A DNA stretch of 64,000 bases. Source: Streptomyces capitiformicae (GTDB taxonomy: Bacteria > Actinomycetota > Actinomycetes > Streptomycetales > Streptomycetaceae). Numbering within the stretch: the first letter of the stretch is position 1; each line of letters opens with the position of its first letter. The position numbers and the translations under genes were made by a program. Shown here in pieces: positions 28,716-36,544 of this stretch. The notes below the pieces were generated by a model that was not told the DNA's origin, searched no databases, and worked only from the letters and a program-made list of their open reading frames with translations. The stretch covers positions 558,001 through 622,000 of the forward strand of contig NZ_CP022161.1 in assembly GCF_002214185.1 (NCBI RefSeq), in the 5' to 3' direction.

Positions 28716-29401
28716 CCGCGCAGGGCACCGTTCCCGAGCACCACACGGTTCCTGTGAGAATCAGGGCCATGGAAAGCAGCAACGCCCCCGGCGGCGCAGG
28801 CGGGGGCCGCCGCGAGGCGACCCGGCAGAAACTCTACGAGGCGGCCGTCACCCTGATCGCGGAGCAGGGATTCTCCGCCACGACGGTGGACGAGATCGCC
28901 GAGCGCGCCGGCGTCGCCAAGGGCACGGTCTACTACAACTTCGCGAGCAAGTCGGTCCTCTTCGAGGAGCTGTTGCGGCACGGTGTGGGTCTTCTCACCG
29001 CCTCCCTTCGGGAGGCGGCCGAGCGGACCGCCGAGGAGGGCGGCAGCAAGGTCGACGCACTGGACGCGATGATCCGGTCCGGGCTCGTCTTCATCGACCA
29101 CTACCCGTCCTTCACCCAGCTGTACGTGGCCGAGCTGTGGCGCACCAACCGGGCCTGGCAGTCCACGCTCATGGTGGTCCGGCAGGAGGCGGTCGCCGTC
29201 GTCGAGGATGTGCTCCGCGCGGGCGTCGAGGCGGAAGAGCTGAGCGACGAGATCGACGTCGGGCTGACGGCGTCGGCGCTGGTCGGCATGGTCCTGGTGG
29301 CGGCCCTGGACTGGAAGGCCTTCCAGCCGGAGCGCTCGCTGGACGACGTCCACGCGGCGCTGTCCCGGTTGCTGCATGGACGGGTGAGCGGCAACCGGTA
29401 G
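28712..29401 (+). CDS. TetR/AcrR-family transcriptional regulator
   Basis: One-component repressor with an N-terminal helix-turn-helix (GFSATTVDEIAERAGVAKGT, then VYYNFASK) and a variable ligand-binding C-terminal domain with several Trp residues (AELWRTNRAWQS). The GTG at 28712 overlaps the YhgE stop as GTGA and has GGAG eight bases upstream, giving 229 aa. An internal ATG at 28769 (210 aa) is the alternative. As last gene of the operon headed by the ACTGACCAGTCAGT palindrome, it probably represses its own operon and responds to the exported compound. Confidence 0.92.
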   Translation: MTAQGTVPEHHTVPVRIRAMESSNAPGGAGGGRREATRQKLYEAAVTLIAEQGFSATTVDEIAERAGVAKGTVYYNFASKSVLFEELLRHGVGLLTASLREAAERTAEEGGSKVDALDAMIRSGLVFIDHYPSFTQLYVAELWRTNRAWQSTLMVVRQEAVAVVEDVLRAGVEAEELSDEIDVGLTASALVGMVLVAALDWKAFQPERSLDDVHAALSRLLHGRVSGNR

Positions 29402-29898
29402 CCCGACCGGGCACCTGGCCGGGCGCATGCACCTGGCCGGACACATGTGAAAGCGCCGGTCCGAACTGGCCGCGTCCCCCGCGGGCCACCTCGAACCGGC
29501 GCCTCCCCCCGTTCCCCGTTTTCCCCTGTTCCCGTCCGTCCCCCGTCGGTCCGTACGGCCCCCCCGGGTTTCCCCCGTGCCTCGCTCCCGCCGACTCGCC
29601 GCAGGCGTCGACGCCGTCGACGGAAGGAGCGGTCAAGAGCGCGAGTGCCGTTCCGCCGCCCCGTGTCGGCGGTGCGGAGCCGCGCCCCTTCCCGTGCCTC
29701 CACTCTCTCGTTCACGCAGGTCGGAGCCCATCCGCGCGCGTACTCATCTCGCTCACTAGGTACGCGTACTCAGAGCTGCGCACTCACGCCCAGACCACAC
29801 TGTTGCCAATTGGTGACGATCGCGTCCGCGCACGTACTCGCGCCGGGTCCCGCGCCCGGGCCCCGAGGGCACCCGGCGGGATTGTCAGCGCCGCCCGA
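29402..29898. other. Long non-coding gap upstream of the phytoene-desaturase-like gene
   Basis: This 497-bp stretch has no supportable gene. The first half is a pyrimidine-rich, simple-sequence tract (runs of C and T at about 29475-29580). Near the right end a 10-bp direct repeat, CGCGTACTCA, occurs at 29737-29746 and 29763-29772, with a GTACGCGTAC palindrome at 29760-29769. These could be regulator sites. An open frame crosses the gap but its codon use is not that of a Streptomyces gene. Confidence 0.5.
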
Positions 29899-29904
29899 TA
29901 AAGT
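29899..29904 (+). promoter_or_regulatory. -10 element (TAAAGT) for leaderless oxidoreductase mRNA
   Basis: TAAAGT ends exactly seven bases before the ATG at 29912, and no ribosome binding site is present. This fits a leaderless transcript and fixes the start codon. Confidence 0.6.
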
Positions 29905-29911
29905 CCCTGGC

Positions 29912-31420
29912 ATGGCAAAGATCGTGGTGATCGGCGCCGGGCTGGGCGCGATGGCGGCCGCCGCCCGGCTGGCCGTCGCGGGCCACCGGGTGGTGGTGTA
30001 CGAGCGCACGGCGACGTACGGCGGCGCCGTGGGCCGCTTCGAGCGCGACGGCTTCGTGTTCGACACGGGCCCGGGGCTGCTGCCGCTGCCCGCCGTCTAC
30101 CGCGACCTCTTCCTCAAGACCGGCAGGGAGCCGCTGGAGAAGTGCGTGGACCTGGTCCAGGTGGACCCGGCGGCACGCCACGTCTTCGCGGACGGCACGG
30201 ACCTGCTGCTGCCGAACGCCTCACGCGCGGGCGTCGTCGCCGCCCTGAACACGGCCCTCGGCCCGGGCGCCGGCGACCGCTGGGGCGATTTCCTGGTGCG
30301 GGCCCGCGAGGCCTGGGACCGCACCCGGCGGCCCCTCCTGGAAGAGCCGCTGTGGCCCAACTGGCGGATGCTCGGCGAGCGCGAACCGTACCCAGCGGTG
30401 CCCCACAAGAGGCTCCTGCGCACGCGCCGCGCCCGCACCCTGGCCGAGGTCGGCGCATGGGAGCTGCGCGACCCCCGGCTGACGGCCCTGCTGGACAGTC
30501 ACGCCCTCGCGTACGGCCTGGATCCCCGCGCCACCCCGGCGAGCGCGGCCGTGCTGCCGTACATGGAGCACGCCTTCGGGACCTGGTATGTCCGGGGCGG
30601 GATACGGGAGTTGGCGCGGGCGCTGTACGAGCGGTGCCTGACCCGGAAGGTCGAGTTCGTCTTCGACGCCGAGGTCACGGGGATCATCGAGAAGGACGGC
30701 CGGGCGACCGGGGTGGACCTCGCGGACGGGACGGTGACCGAGGCGGACTTCGTGGTCGCCGGGGTCGCGCCCGAGGTCCTGGGCCGAGTCGTGCAGCAGT
30801 CGGCTGTGCGGAGCGACGGGGACGTGCCGCCCCGGCGCGTGGCGACGAGCCGTCTGACTGTCCTGCTGGCGCTGCGCGGTGGCCGCCCGGAGGGGACGGC
30901 GCACCGGACCGTGGTGCACACGGAGGAGCGCGAGAGCGAGCTGGACCTGCTGTTCGGTGGTGCCTCCGGGGCCGTCGCGCAGCCGACGGTTACGGTGCTG
31001 CGCCCCGACGATCCGGCGCTGGTGCCGGACATCGACCACGAGGCGATCGTCCTCACCTCGACGGTGCCGGCCGAGCCGGACCGGGCGGAGCCCGAAGCCC
31101 TCGGCCGGGACGCGGAGCGGCTGATCACCACCGCCGAGCGCGCCGTACCAGGCCTCCGCGACCGCCTCCTCTGGCACGAGGTCCGTACCCCGGCCGACAT
31201 CGCGAGGGCGACCGGGGCGGAGGGCGGCGCGATCCCCGCCCCGGCGCTTGCCGCGGGCGACGGCGGCTGGCTGCACCCGTCCAACAGCACCGGAATACCC
31301 GGCCTGTTCACGGTCGGCGGCTGGTCCCATCCCGGCGGCGGTCTTCCGCACGCCGGGATGTCGGGCGCGCTGGTGGCCGGGCTGATCGTGGAGGGGCCGG
31401 AGTTCCGCGGCTCGCAGTGA
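29912..31420 (+). CDS. Phytoene desaturase-like FAD-dependent oxidoreductase
   Basis: A 502-residue flavoprotein of the amine oxidase / CrtI-like superfamily. The N-terminal FAD-binding Rossmann motif is VVIGAGLGAMAAAARLA, followed by ERTATYGGAVGRFERDGF and DTGPGLLPLP, the typical CrtI-like sequence. The C-terminal FAD-contact region is FTVGGWSHPGGGLPHAGMSG. No carotenoid genes are nearby, so the substrate is open; many Streptomyces carry this lone gene at this locus. The next gene is convergent with only 10 bp between them. Confidence 0.88.
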   Translation: MAKIVVIGAGLGAMAAAARLAVAGHRVVVYERTATYGGAVGRFERDGFVFDTGPGLLPLPAVYRDLFLKTGREPLEKCVDLVQVDPAARHVFADGTDLLLPNASRAGVVAALNTALGPGAGDRWGDFLVRAREAWDRTRRPLLEEPLWPNWRMLGEREPYPAVPHKRLLRTRRARTLAEVGAWELRDPRLTALLDSHALAYGLDPRATPASAAVLPYMEHAFGTWYVRGGIRELARALYERCLTRKVEFVFDAEVTGIIEKDGRATGVDLADGTVTEADFVVAGVAPEVLGRVVQQSAVRSDGDVPPRRVATSRLTVLLALRGGRPEGTAHRTVVHTEERESELDLLFGGASGAVAQPTVTVLRPDDPALVPDIDHEAIVLTSTVPAEPDRAEPEALGRDAERLITTAERAVPGLRDRLLWHEVRTPADIARATGAEGGAIPAPALAAGDGGWLHPSNSTGIPGLFTVGGWSHPGGGLPHAGMSGALVAGLIVEGPEFRGSQ

Positions 31421-31430
31421 AGCGGACTTC

Positions 31431-32375
31431 TCAGAAACGGTACTGCTGCTCGTCGTACCCCTGCCCACCGTTGCCGTTCTGCTCCTGCGGATACGTCTGC
31501 TCCGGCGGGAGCTGAGTACCGAACGCGTCGAACGAGGTGTCGGTGTTGCGCTGTTGCGGCACCCAGACACCGCCGGGCGGGGTGTCGCCGTAGCCGCCGT
31601 TGCCGTACTGGTCCTGGCCGTAACCCTGTTGCCCGTACGGCTGCTGGCCATAGGACGGGTCGTAGGAGGAGGTGTCGTAGGTCTGCGTGCCGACGTACGG
31701 GTCGGAGTAGGCGGAGTACTGCTGCTGAGCGGCGTCGTAGCCGTAACTCTGCTGGTCGTAGCCGTAGTAGGCGAAGGCCTCGTCCTGGGACTGCTGGGAC
31801 TGCTGTGGCTGTGGGGCGCCCGCATAGGCGGTGTCGTCGCCGTAGACGCCGTAGCTGCTGGTGTCGTCGGGCAGGGGCTCCGGGGAGTACACGGTCGTGG
31901 TCTCGGCCGCGGCGGGGCTGGACTGCGGGCGGGCGAACACATCGTCGTCGCGGTCGTCGTCGAACGGGGCCCCGTCCTGGGGGTACGTTCCGTCAGCACC
32001 GCCGGCAGCGGACTGCAGGTCGGAGACCTCCAGGGTCGGCTCCTGACGCTCCGGCTCACCACGGCGCCGCTTCTTGCCGCTCTTGGCACCCTTGTCGCCC
32101 TCGACCTCGCCGTCAGCGGAGCGCGGGCGGACCGCCCAACCCGCCTCGAAGCCACGGCGGAACGAGAGCGTCACATAGGTCTGGCCGACCGCGAACCCGA
32201 CCGCGCCCAGTGCGATGACCAACACCGAGGGGATGAGTACGCCGAGGACGACACCGAGGAAACCGACGAAGGCGAGCAGCCGCCAGCGCAGCCGCGCCTT
32301 GTACTGCAGCAACACCTCGCCCAGCAGCCACAACGCGACGACGCCGAACGCGATGTAGAGGACCGTCCAGCCCAT
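31431..32375 (-). CDS. Membrane protein with long Tyr/Gln/Gly-rich disordered tail
   Basis: A 314-residue protein. N-terminal hydrophobic segments lie at about residues 3-22 and 32-72, then a basic stretch GAKSGKKRRRGEPER. About 200 residues of low complexity follow, rich in Tyr, Gln, Gly, Asp and Pro, including PSYGQQPYGQQGYGQDQYGN. The tail resembles prion-like, phase-separating sequence. I do not recognise a named family beyond conserved streptomycete membrane protein. ATG at 32375 with GGGAGAGGGG. It is convergent with the flavoprotein gene and downstream of metF. Confidence 0.82.
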   Translation of the reverse strand: MGWTVLYIAFGVVALWLLGEVLLQYKARLRWRLLAFVGFLGVVLGVLIPSVLVIALGAVGFAVGQTYVTLSFRRGFEAGWAVRPRSADGEVEGDKGAKSGKKRRRGEPERQEPTLEVSDLQSAAGGADGTYPQDGAPFDDDRDDDVFARPQSSPAAAETTTVYSPEPLPDDTSSYGVYGDDTAYAGAPQPQQSQQSQDEAFAYYGYDQQSYGYDAAQQQYSAYSDPYVGTQTYDTSSYDPSYGQQPYGQQGYGQDQYGNGGYGDTPPGGVWVPQQRNTDTSFDAFGTQLPPEQTYPQEQNGNGGQGYDEQQYRF

Positions 32376-32431
32376 GTACGCCCCTCTCCCTGTGGCCGCT
32401 ACGCAGTGTGTCGTACGCGAGTGCGACCGGT

Positions 32432-33355
32432 CTAGGCCCTCGGTGGGTGGTGCAGGCCCAGGTTCTCGTGGATTTCCAGTGTCGCCGTGGAGTTGTTCAG
32501 AGTGATGAAGTGAAGTCCGGGGACTCCCTCGTCCAGCAGCCTCGCGCAGAACTCCGTAGCGAACTCGATACCAATGGAGCGTACAGCGGCCGGATTGTCT
32601 TTGGCTGTGCCGATCCGCTCTTTCAGGACGTCCGGGATGGCCGCGTTGCTGAGTTGGGGCAACCGTTCCAACATCTTCACGCTGGTGACGGGCATGACCT
32701 CGGGAATGACGGGGGTTTCACAGCCGGCGTTCGCGACCGCGTCCCTCAGACGCAGATACGAGTCCGGGTGGAAGAACATCTGCGTGATCGCATAGTCGGC
32801 GCCGGCCCGGCACTTGTCCACGAAGCGTGCCACGTCGGTGTCCCAGTCCACTGAACGCGGGTGCATCTCGGGGAAGGCGGCGACGCCGACGCAGAAGTCG
32901 CCCGACTCCTTGATGAGTTGGACGAGTTCGGCTGCGTAGGTCAGGCCCTGCGGATGCGGTACCCACTCGCCCATGGGGTCGCCGGGCGGGTCGCCGCGGA
33001 CCGCGAGCATATTGCGGATACCGGCGTCCGCGTACTGGCCGATGATGTTGCGCAGCTCGGCGATGGAGTGGTTGACCGCGGTGAGGTGGGCGACCGGGGT
33101 GAGTGTGGTGTCGGCGGCGATCTGCTCGGTCGCCTTGACCGTACCGGCGCGGGTGGAGCCGCCCGCTCCGTAGGTCACGGAGACGAAGCTTGGGGCCACC
33201 GCCTCGACCCTGCGGAGGGCGTTCCACAGGTTCCGCTCGCCCTTCTCGGTCTTGGGCGCCCAGAACTCGAAGGAGTACGTGGTCTTGCCCGTCGCGAGCA
33301 TGTCGCGCACAGTGCGTGCGCGATCAGTCCTCATGGAGGCGGTTCCTAGGGCCAT
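32432..33355 (-). CDS. metF: Methylenetetrahydrofolate reductase MetF
   Basis: Reduces 5,10-methylene-THF to 5-methyl-THF for methionine synthesis. The 307-residue TIM-barrel flavoprotein shows [18 protein letters not shown] (active-site Glu), [28 protein letters not shown] and the FAD-site region [17 protein letters not shown]. The ATG at 33355 has TAACCT six bases upstream and no ribosome site, so it may be leaderless; a second ATG seven codons later is possible. The gene next to it on the right is thiE in the same orientation. Confidence 0.94.
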   Translation of the reverse strand: MALGTASMRTDRARTVRDMLATGKTTYSFEFWAPKTEKGERNLWNALRRVEAVAPSFVSVTYGAGGSTRAGTVKATEQIAADTTLTPVAHLTAVNHSIAELRNIIGQYADAGIRNMLAVRGDPPGDPMGEWVPHPQGLTYAAELVQLIKESGDFCVGVAAFPEMHPRSVDWDTDVARFVDKCRAGADYAITQMFFHPDSYLRLRDAVANAGCETPVIPEVMPVTSVKMLERLPQLSNAAIPDVLKERIGTAKDNPAAVRSIGIEFATEFCARLLDEGVPGLHFITLNNSTATLEIHENLGLHHPPRA

Positions 33356-33455
33356 ACCGGCAGGTTAGTCAGGTCGGACCGGTCCCCCAACCAGAGCAGG
33401 ACCTTTTGTCCGTTTCGCCGACCTATTGTCCATCCCTTGGACACTTCACGTCAGG

Positions 33456-34118
33456 TCAGAGGGCACGCAGACGCTTGGCGAACTCCGCGGCCGCTGCTCC
33501 CGGGTCGTCGGCCTCCGTGATCGCGCGGACGACTACGGCACGGCGGGCGCCCGCCTCGACGACCTCGTCGAGGTTGCCGAGGTCGATGCCGCCGATGGCG
33601 AACCAGGGGCGGTCGGTGGCGAGGGCGGCGGTGTGGCGCACGAGGTCCAGGCCGGGCGCGGGACGGCCGGGTTTGGTGGGGGTGGGCCAGCAGGGGCCCG
33701 TGCAGAAGTAGTCCACGCCTTCCTGGACGGCGGCGGCCGCGGCCTCCTCCTCGGAGTGCGTGGAGCGGCCGATGAGGATGTCGTCGCCGAGAATCGCGCG
33801 GGCGGCGGGGACCGGGAGATCTCCCTGGCCGAGGTGCAGAACGGCGGCGCCGGACGGGTGCGCGGCGCGGGAGGCATGCGCCACGTCGGCCCGGTCGTTC
33901 ACGGCGAGGAGCTTGCCGTGCTCGCGGCACTTGTCGGCGAACACCTCCAGGTGCGCCAGCTCCTCCGCCGCTTCGATGCCCTTGTCGCGCAGCTGCACGA
34001 TGTCCACGCCGTTGCTCAGGACAGCGTCCAGGAACTCCGGGAGGTCGCCCTGGCGGGTACGGGCGTCCGTGCAGAGGTAGAGCCGGGCGTCGGCGAGCCG
34101 GTCGGCGGCGTTGGGCAT
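33456..34118 (-). CDS. thiE: Thiamine phosphate synthase ThiE
   Basis: Couples the thiazole and hydroxymethylpyrimidine phosphates to thiamine monophosphate. The 220-residue TIM barrel has [26 protein letters not shown] (substrate loop), [31 protein letters not shown] and the C-terminal phosphate loop [18 protein letters not shown] at 34118 with GGGGGA upstream. It lies close to, and opposite in orientation from, the thiO-thiS-thiG operon at 36545, and no TPP riboswitch is visible upstream of thiE itself. Confidence 0.95.
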   Translation of the reverse strand: MPNAADRLADARLYLCTDARTRQGDLPEFLDAVLSNGVDIVQLRDKGIEAAEELAHLEVFADKCREHGKLLAVNDRADVAHASRAAHPSGAAVLHLGQGDLPVPAARAILGDDILIGRSTHSEEEAAAAAVQEGVDYFCTGPCWPTPTKPGRPAPGLDLVRHTAALATDRPWFAIGGIDLGNLDEVVEAGARRAVVVRAITEADDPGAAAAEFAKRLRAL

Positions 34119-34148
34119 GTGAAGTCCCCCGTTGGCGGTGCGATGGCA

Positions 34149-34196
34149 TGCGGCGTACGGACCTCGACCCCCGCGGGGCGGGGTCCGTACGCCGCA
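34149..34196 (-). terminator. Hairpin downstream of the Rv2175c-type gene
   Basis: Perfect 15-bp arms, TGCGGCGTACGGACC (34149-34163) and GGTCCGTACGCCGCA (34182-34196), enclose an 18-base GC-rich loop that can itself fold. It starts 59 bases after the stop of the upstream minus-strand gene and stands before thiE, separating the two transcripts. Confidence 0.8.
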
Positions 34197-34254
34197 CAAG
34201 CGGTTGTTCCGGTGTGTTCAGGTGCTCGGGCTCAGGTGTTTCGGATGTTTCGGA

Positions 34255-34620
34255 TCAGACGGCGAGCGCCTGCGCGCGGCGCTTCACCTCCGTGCCGCGA
34301 TTCTCGCTCAGGGCCTGGGCCGGGGTGCCGGGCAGGCTCGGGTCGGGGGTGAAGAGCCACTCCAGCATCTCTTCGTCGGTGAAGCCGTCGTCCTTCAGCA
34401 GCGTCAGGGTGCCGGACAGGCCCTTGACGACCCTGTCCCCGTCGATGAAGGCGGCGGGGACGTGCAGCGCGCGGTTCTCACCACGGCGTACGGCGATGAG
34501 CTGGCCCTCCTTGACCAGCTGCCGCACGCGCGTCACCTCGACGTCGAGCATCTCTGCGATGTCGGGGAGGGTCAGCCACGCGGGGACGAGAGCATCGATC
34601 TTTGCGTCAATCTCGGTCAC
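34255..34620 (-). CDS. Rv2175c-family DNA-binding protein
   Basis: A 121-residue protein with an N-terminal winged helix-turn-helix of the MerR/excisionase type (WLTLPDIAEMLDVEVTRVRQ, residues 15-34) and a short C-terminal domain (DEEMLEWLFTPDPSLPGTP). The family prototype, M. tuberculosis Rv2175c, binds DNA and is phosphorylated by the PASTA-type kinase PknL. A related kinase gene is present about 4.5 kb to the right here, so a similar kinase-substrate pair is plausible. ATG start at 34620. Confidence 0.9.
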   Translation of the reverse strand: MTEIDAKIDALVPAWLTLPDIAEMLDVEVTRVRQLVKEGQLIAVRRGENRALHVPAAFIDGDRVVKGLSGTLTLLKDDGFTDEEMLEWLFTPDPSLPGTPAQALSENRGTEVKRRAQALAV

Positions 34621-34702
34621 GTCACCAAGACTGCCATCTGGGACTGACAGTGGGTAGCCGAGACGCCTCCGGCGGGGCCGACAGGGTGTGCTGTCGTGCT
34701 GG

Positions 34703-35929
34703 TTATGCCGCCGCTGCCTTCAGGGGACTCGCCGGGTCTGCCAGGCGGTCCGGGTTCATCGGGGTGCCCGCTTCGATCAGGCGGCGGCCCTGGGCCAGGT
34801 CTCTCGGGCGGCCTACGGCCAGGAGGGCGATCAGGCGGGTCTCGCGGAGCCAGCAGACCGTCCAGGCGGCGCCCGCGGGGTCGCCGCGCCAGATCAGGGT
34901 GTCGGCGGAGGCGTGGTGGCCGGCGTACTGGACGAAGCGGCCGAACTGTTCCGACCAGAAGTACGGGACGGGGTCGTACGGCTCGGGGGTCTCGCCGACG
35001 ATGTTCGCGGCGACCGTGCGGGGGCCCTGGAGGGCGTTGTCCCAGTGGTGGACCAGGAGGCGTTCGCCGTATCGGCCCGACGGGAACGAGGCGCAGTCGC
35101 CTACGGCGTAGACGTCCGGCGCGGAGGTACGCAGGTGGTCGTCGGCCACTACCTCGCCATAGACGCCGAGCTCGATGCCGGAGCCCTTCAACCAGGCCGT
35201 GGCCGGGCGGGCGCCGATGCCGACGACCACCGCTCCGGCTGGGATCCGGGAGCCGTCGTCCAGGACCACCGCTCCGGACTCGACGCGCTCCACGCGCGCG
35301 TGCGTACGCAGTGTGGTCCCGCTGTCCGCGTACCAGGCGGTCATCGGCGCGGCCACCTCCGCGGGCAGCGCCCCCGCGAGCGGGCGGTCGGCCGCCTCGA
35401 CCACCGTGACGGCGCAGCCCGCCTCCCGCGCGGCGGTCGCGAACTCCGCGCCGATCCAGCCCGCGCCCACGACCACGATGTCGTGCTGCCGGGCCAGTAC
35501 GGGCCGCAGCCGCTCGGCGTCGTCCAGCGTGCGCAGCAGATGCACCCCGGGCACACCCTCCGTACCCGGCAGCCGGATCGGTTCCGCACCGGTGGCGAGG
35601 ACCAGGAGGTCGTACGGGACGGGTCCGGTGGCCGTGTCGAGTTCATGCTCGCCGGGGCGTACGCCGAGCACCTCGCGGCCAAGTTGGAGTTCGATGCCGA
35701 GCGCTTCGAAGTCGACGTCGAAGGCGGAGCCCTCGGCCTTGCCGAGCAGCACCGCCTTGGACAGCGGGGGCCGGTCGTACGGCTGGTGCGGCTCGGCGCC
35801 GAGCAGCGTCACGTCGCCGGCGAAGCCCTGTTCCCGCAGGGCGACCGCGGTCTGCACCCCGGCCATGCCCGCGCCCACGACGACGACCCGTCGCACGGTC
35901 CGTACCGGTGCCTGTGTCTGCTCGCTCAC
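34703..35929 (-). CDS. Ferredoxin reductase-like FAD/NAD(P)-dependent oxidoreductase
   Basis: A 408-residue two-dinucleotide-domain flavoprotein of the BphA4/putidaredoxin reductase type. The FAD site is VVVVGAGMAGVQTAVALRE, the NAD(P) site is IVVVGAGWIGAEFATAAREA, and the second FAD contact is VYAVGDCASF. A C-terminal reductase domain (PVPYFWSEQFGRFVQYAG) follows. No cysteine disulphide pair of the glutathione reductase type is present. GTG start at 35929. A TetR-type inverted repeat lies just upstream, and the electron acceptor is not encoded next to it. Confidence 0.9.
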   Translation of the reverse strand: MSEQTQAPVRTVRRVVVVGAGMAGVQTAVALREQGFAGDVTLLGAEPHQPYDRPPLSKAVLLGKAEGSAFDVDFEALGIELQLGREVLGVRPGEHELDTATGPVPYDLLVLATGAEPIRLPGTEGVPGVHLLRTLDDAERLRPVLARQHDIVVVGAGWIGAEFATAAREAGCAVTVVEAADRPLAGALPAEVAAPMTAWYADSGTTLRTHARVERVESGAVVLDDGSRIPAGAVVVGIGARPATAWLKGSGIELGVYGEVVADDHLRTSAPDVYAVGDCASFPSGRYGERLLVHHWDNALQGPRTVAANIVGETPEPYDPVPYFWSEQFGRFVQYAGHHASADTLIWRGDPAGAAWTVCWLRETRLIALLAVGRPRDLAQGRRLIEAGTPMNPDRLADPASPLKAAAA

Positions 35930-35935
35930 CTGATC

Positions 35936-35961
35936 ACCATAGACACTGACGAATGGTCAGT
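35936..35961 (-). promoter_or_regulatory. Candidate -10 element and TetR-type operator of the flavoprotein gene
   Basis: On the minus strand, an inverted repeat ACTGAC-CATTC-GTCAGT occupies 35961-35945, directly followed by TATGGT (35941-35936), which ends six bases before the GTG start at 35929. The palindrome would overlap the promoter spacer, a position suited to repression. The half-site ACTGAC is the same as in the operator at 25803. Confidence 0.55.
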
Positions 35962-36341
35962 CAGTGGTCGTGCCGCGTGAACTCCTGCACACCCCCGCCG
36001 GCCTCGTCGACCTGCTCCACCACACTCGTCCCGCTGCCCGGCTGCGACTCCCACTCCCAGGTCTCCTCCAGACGGACCCGCCCGTCGGGCAGTTCGACGA
36101 CGAGGGACTCGCAGTGCCCGCAGGAGGTGGTCCCGTCCGTCTTCAGCTGCACGTACCGGAAGTCCAGCCGGTCGCCCTCGCGCGTACCGATCAGGTGGCC
36201 GCGAACGACGTCGCCGCCCGCGTACTCGGCCCAGATCTCGCCGTCCTTCTCGTGGTACGCGAACCGGGTGCGCGTACCGACCTGACCTGGCGCCTGGTCC
36301 GCGACGGGGGCGAGGACGAGACCGTCGAGCGAGCGGGCCAT
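35961..36341 (-). CDS. Conserved small beta-barrel-like protein (often labelled N-acetylglutamate synthase)
   Basis: A 126-residue protein with the pattern GTRTRFAYHEKDGEIWAEYAGG, DVVRGHLIGTREGDRLDFRY, and RLEETWEWESQPGSG. Database relatives of this shape are frequently named N-acetylglutamate synthase, but no acetyltransferase motif is visible and the label is doubtful. I would call it a conserved hypothetical. The ATG at 36341 is chosen, with GGGAG upstream; the frame extends 11 codons further. It ends about 30 bp before the flavoprotein promoter and is divergent from thiO. Confidence 0.78.
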   Translation of the reverse strand: MARSLDGLVLAPVADQAPGQVGTRTRFAYHEKDGEIWAEYAGGDVVRGHLIGTREGDRLDFRYVQLKTDGTTSCGHCESLVVELPDGRVRLEETWEWESQPGSGTSVVEQVDEAGGGVQEFTRHDH

Positions 36342-36442
36342 GGGCGGAGGCTCCCTTACTGAGGCACGGGGCACGGGCTAGGGTGGGCCACCGTGCTGCA
36401 TCTCCCGGGGGACGGCCCCCGGACCCCCAGCACAGAAGATTA

Positions 36443-36531
36443 CTCGCGGGAGCCCGGACGCACCGGGCTGAGAGGGAGGCTGGCGGCCTCCGACCGTACG
36501 AACCTGATCCGGGTCATGCCGGCGAAGGGAG
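36443..36531 (+). promoter_or_regulatory. TPP riboswitch controlling thiO-thiS-thiG
   Basis: The thi-box core is intact: CTGAGAGG at 36468-36475 and CCTGATCCGGGTCATGCCGG at 36503-36522, followed by CGAAGGGAGG. The 3' purine tract doubles as or overlaps the ribosome binding site of thiO (ATG at 36545), so thiamine pyrophosphate binding should block translation initiation. Confidence 0.93.
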
Positions 36532-36544
36532 GGGCTGGACGCCC

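Noticed and set aside
29447..29911. Upstream extension of the CrtI-like gene (155 extra residues)
   Set aside because: Pro/Arg/Ser-rich low complexity; the protein similarity begins at the ATG at 29912, which has a -10 element seven bases upstream.
34118..34254. TPP riboswitch upstream of thiE
   Set aside because: CTGAGAGG and CCTGAT..AATGCC-type blocks are missing; the structure there is a 15-bp terminator hairpin.
36383..36544. Coding extension of thiO into the TPP riboswitch
   Set aside because: The sequence folds as the thi-box aptamer, and the ThiO Rossmann fold begins after the ATG at 36545.
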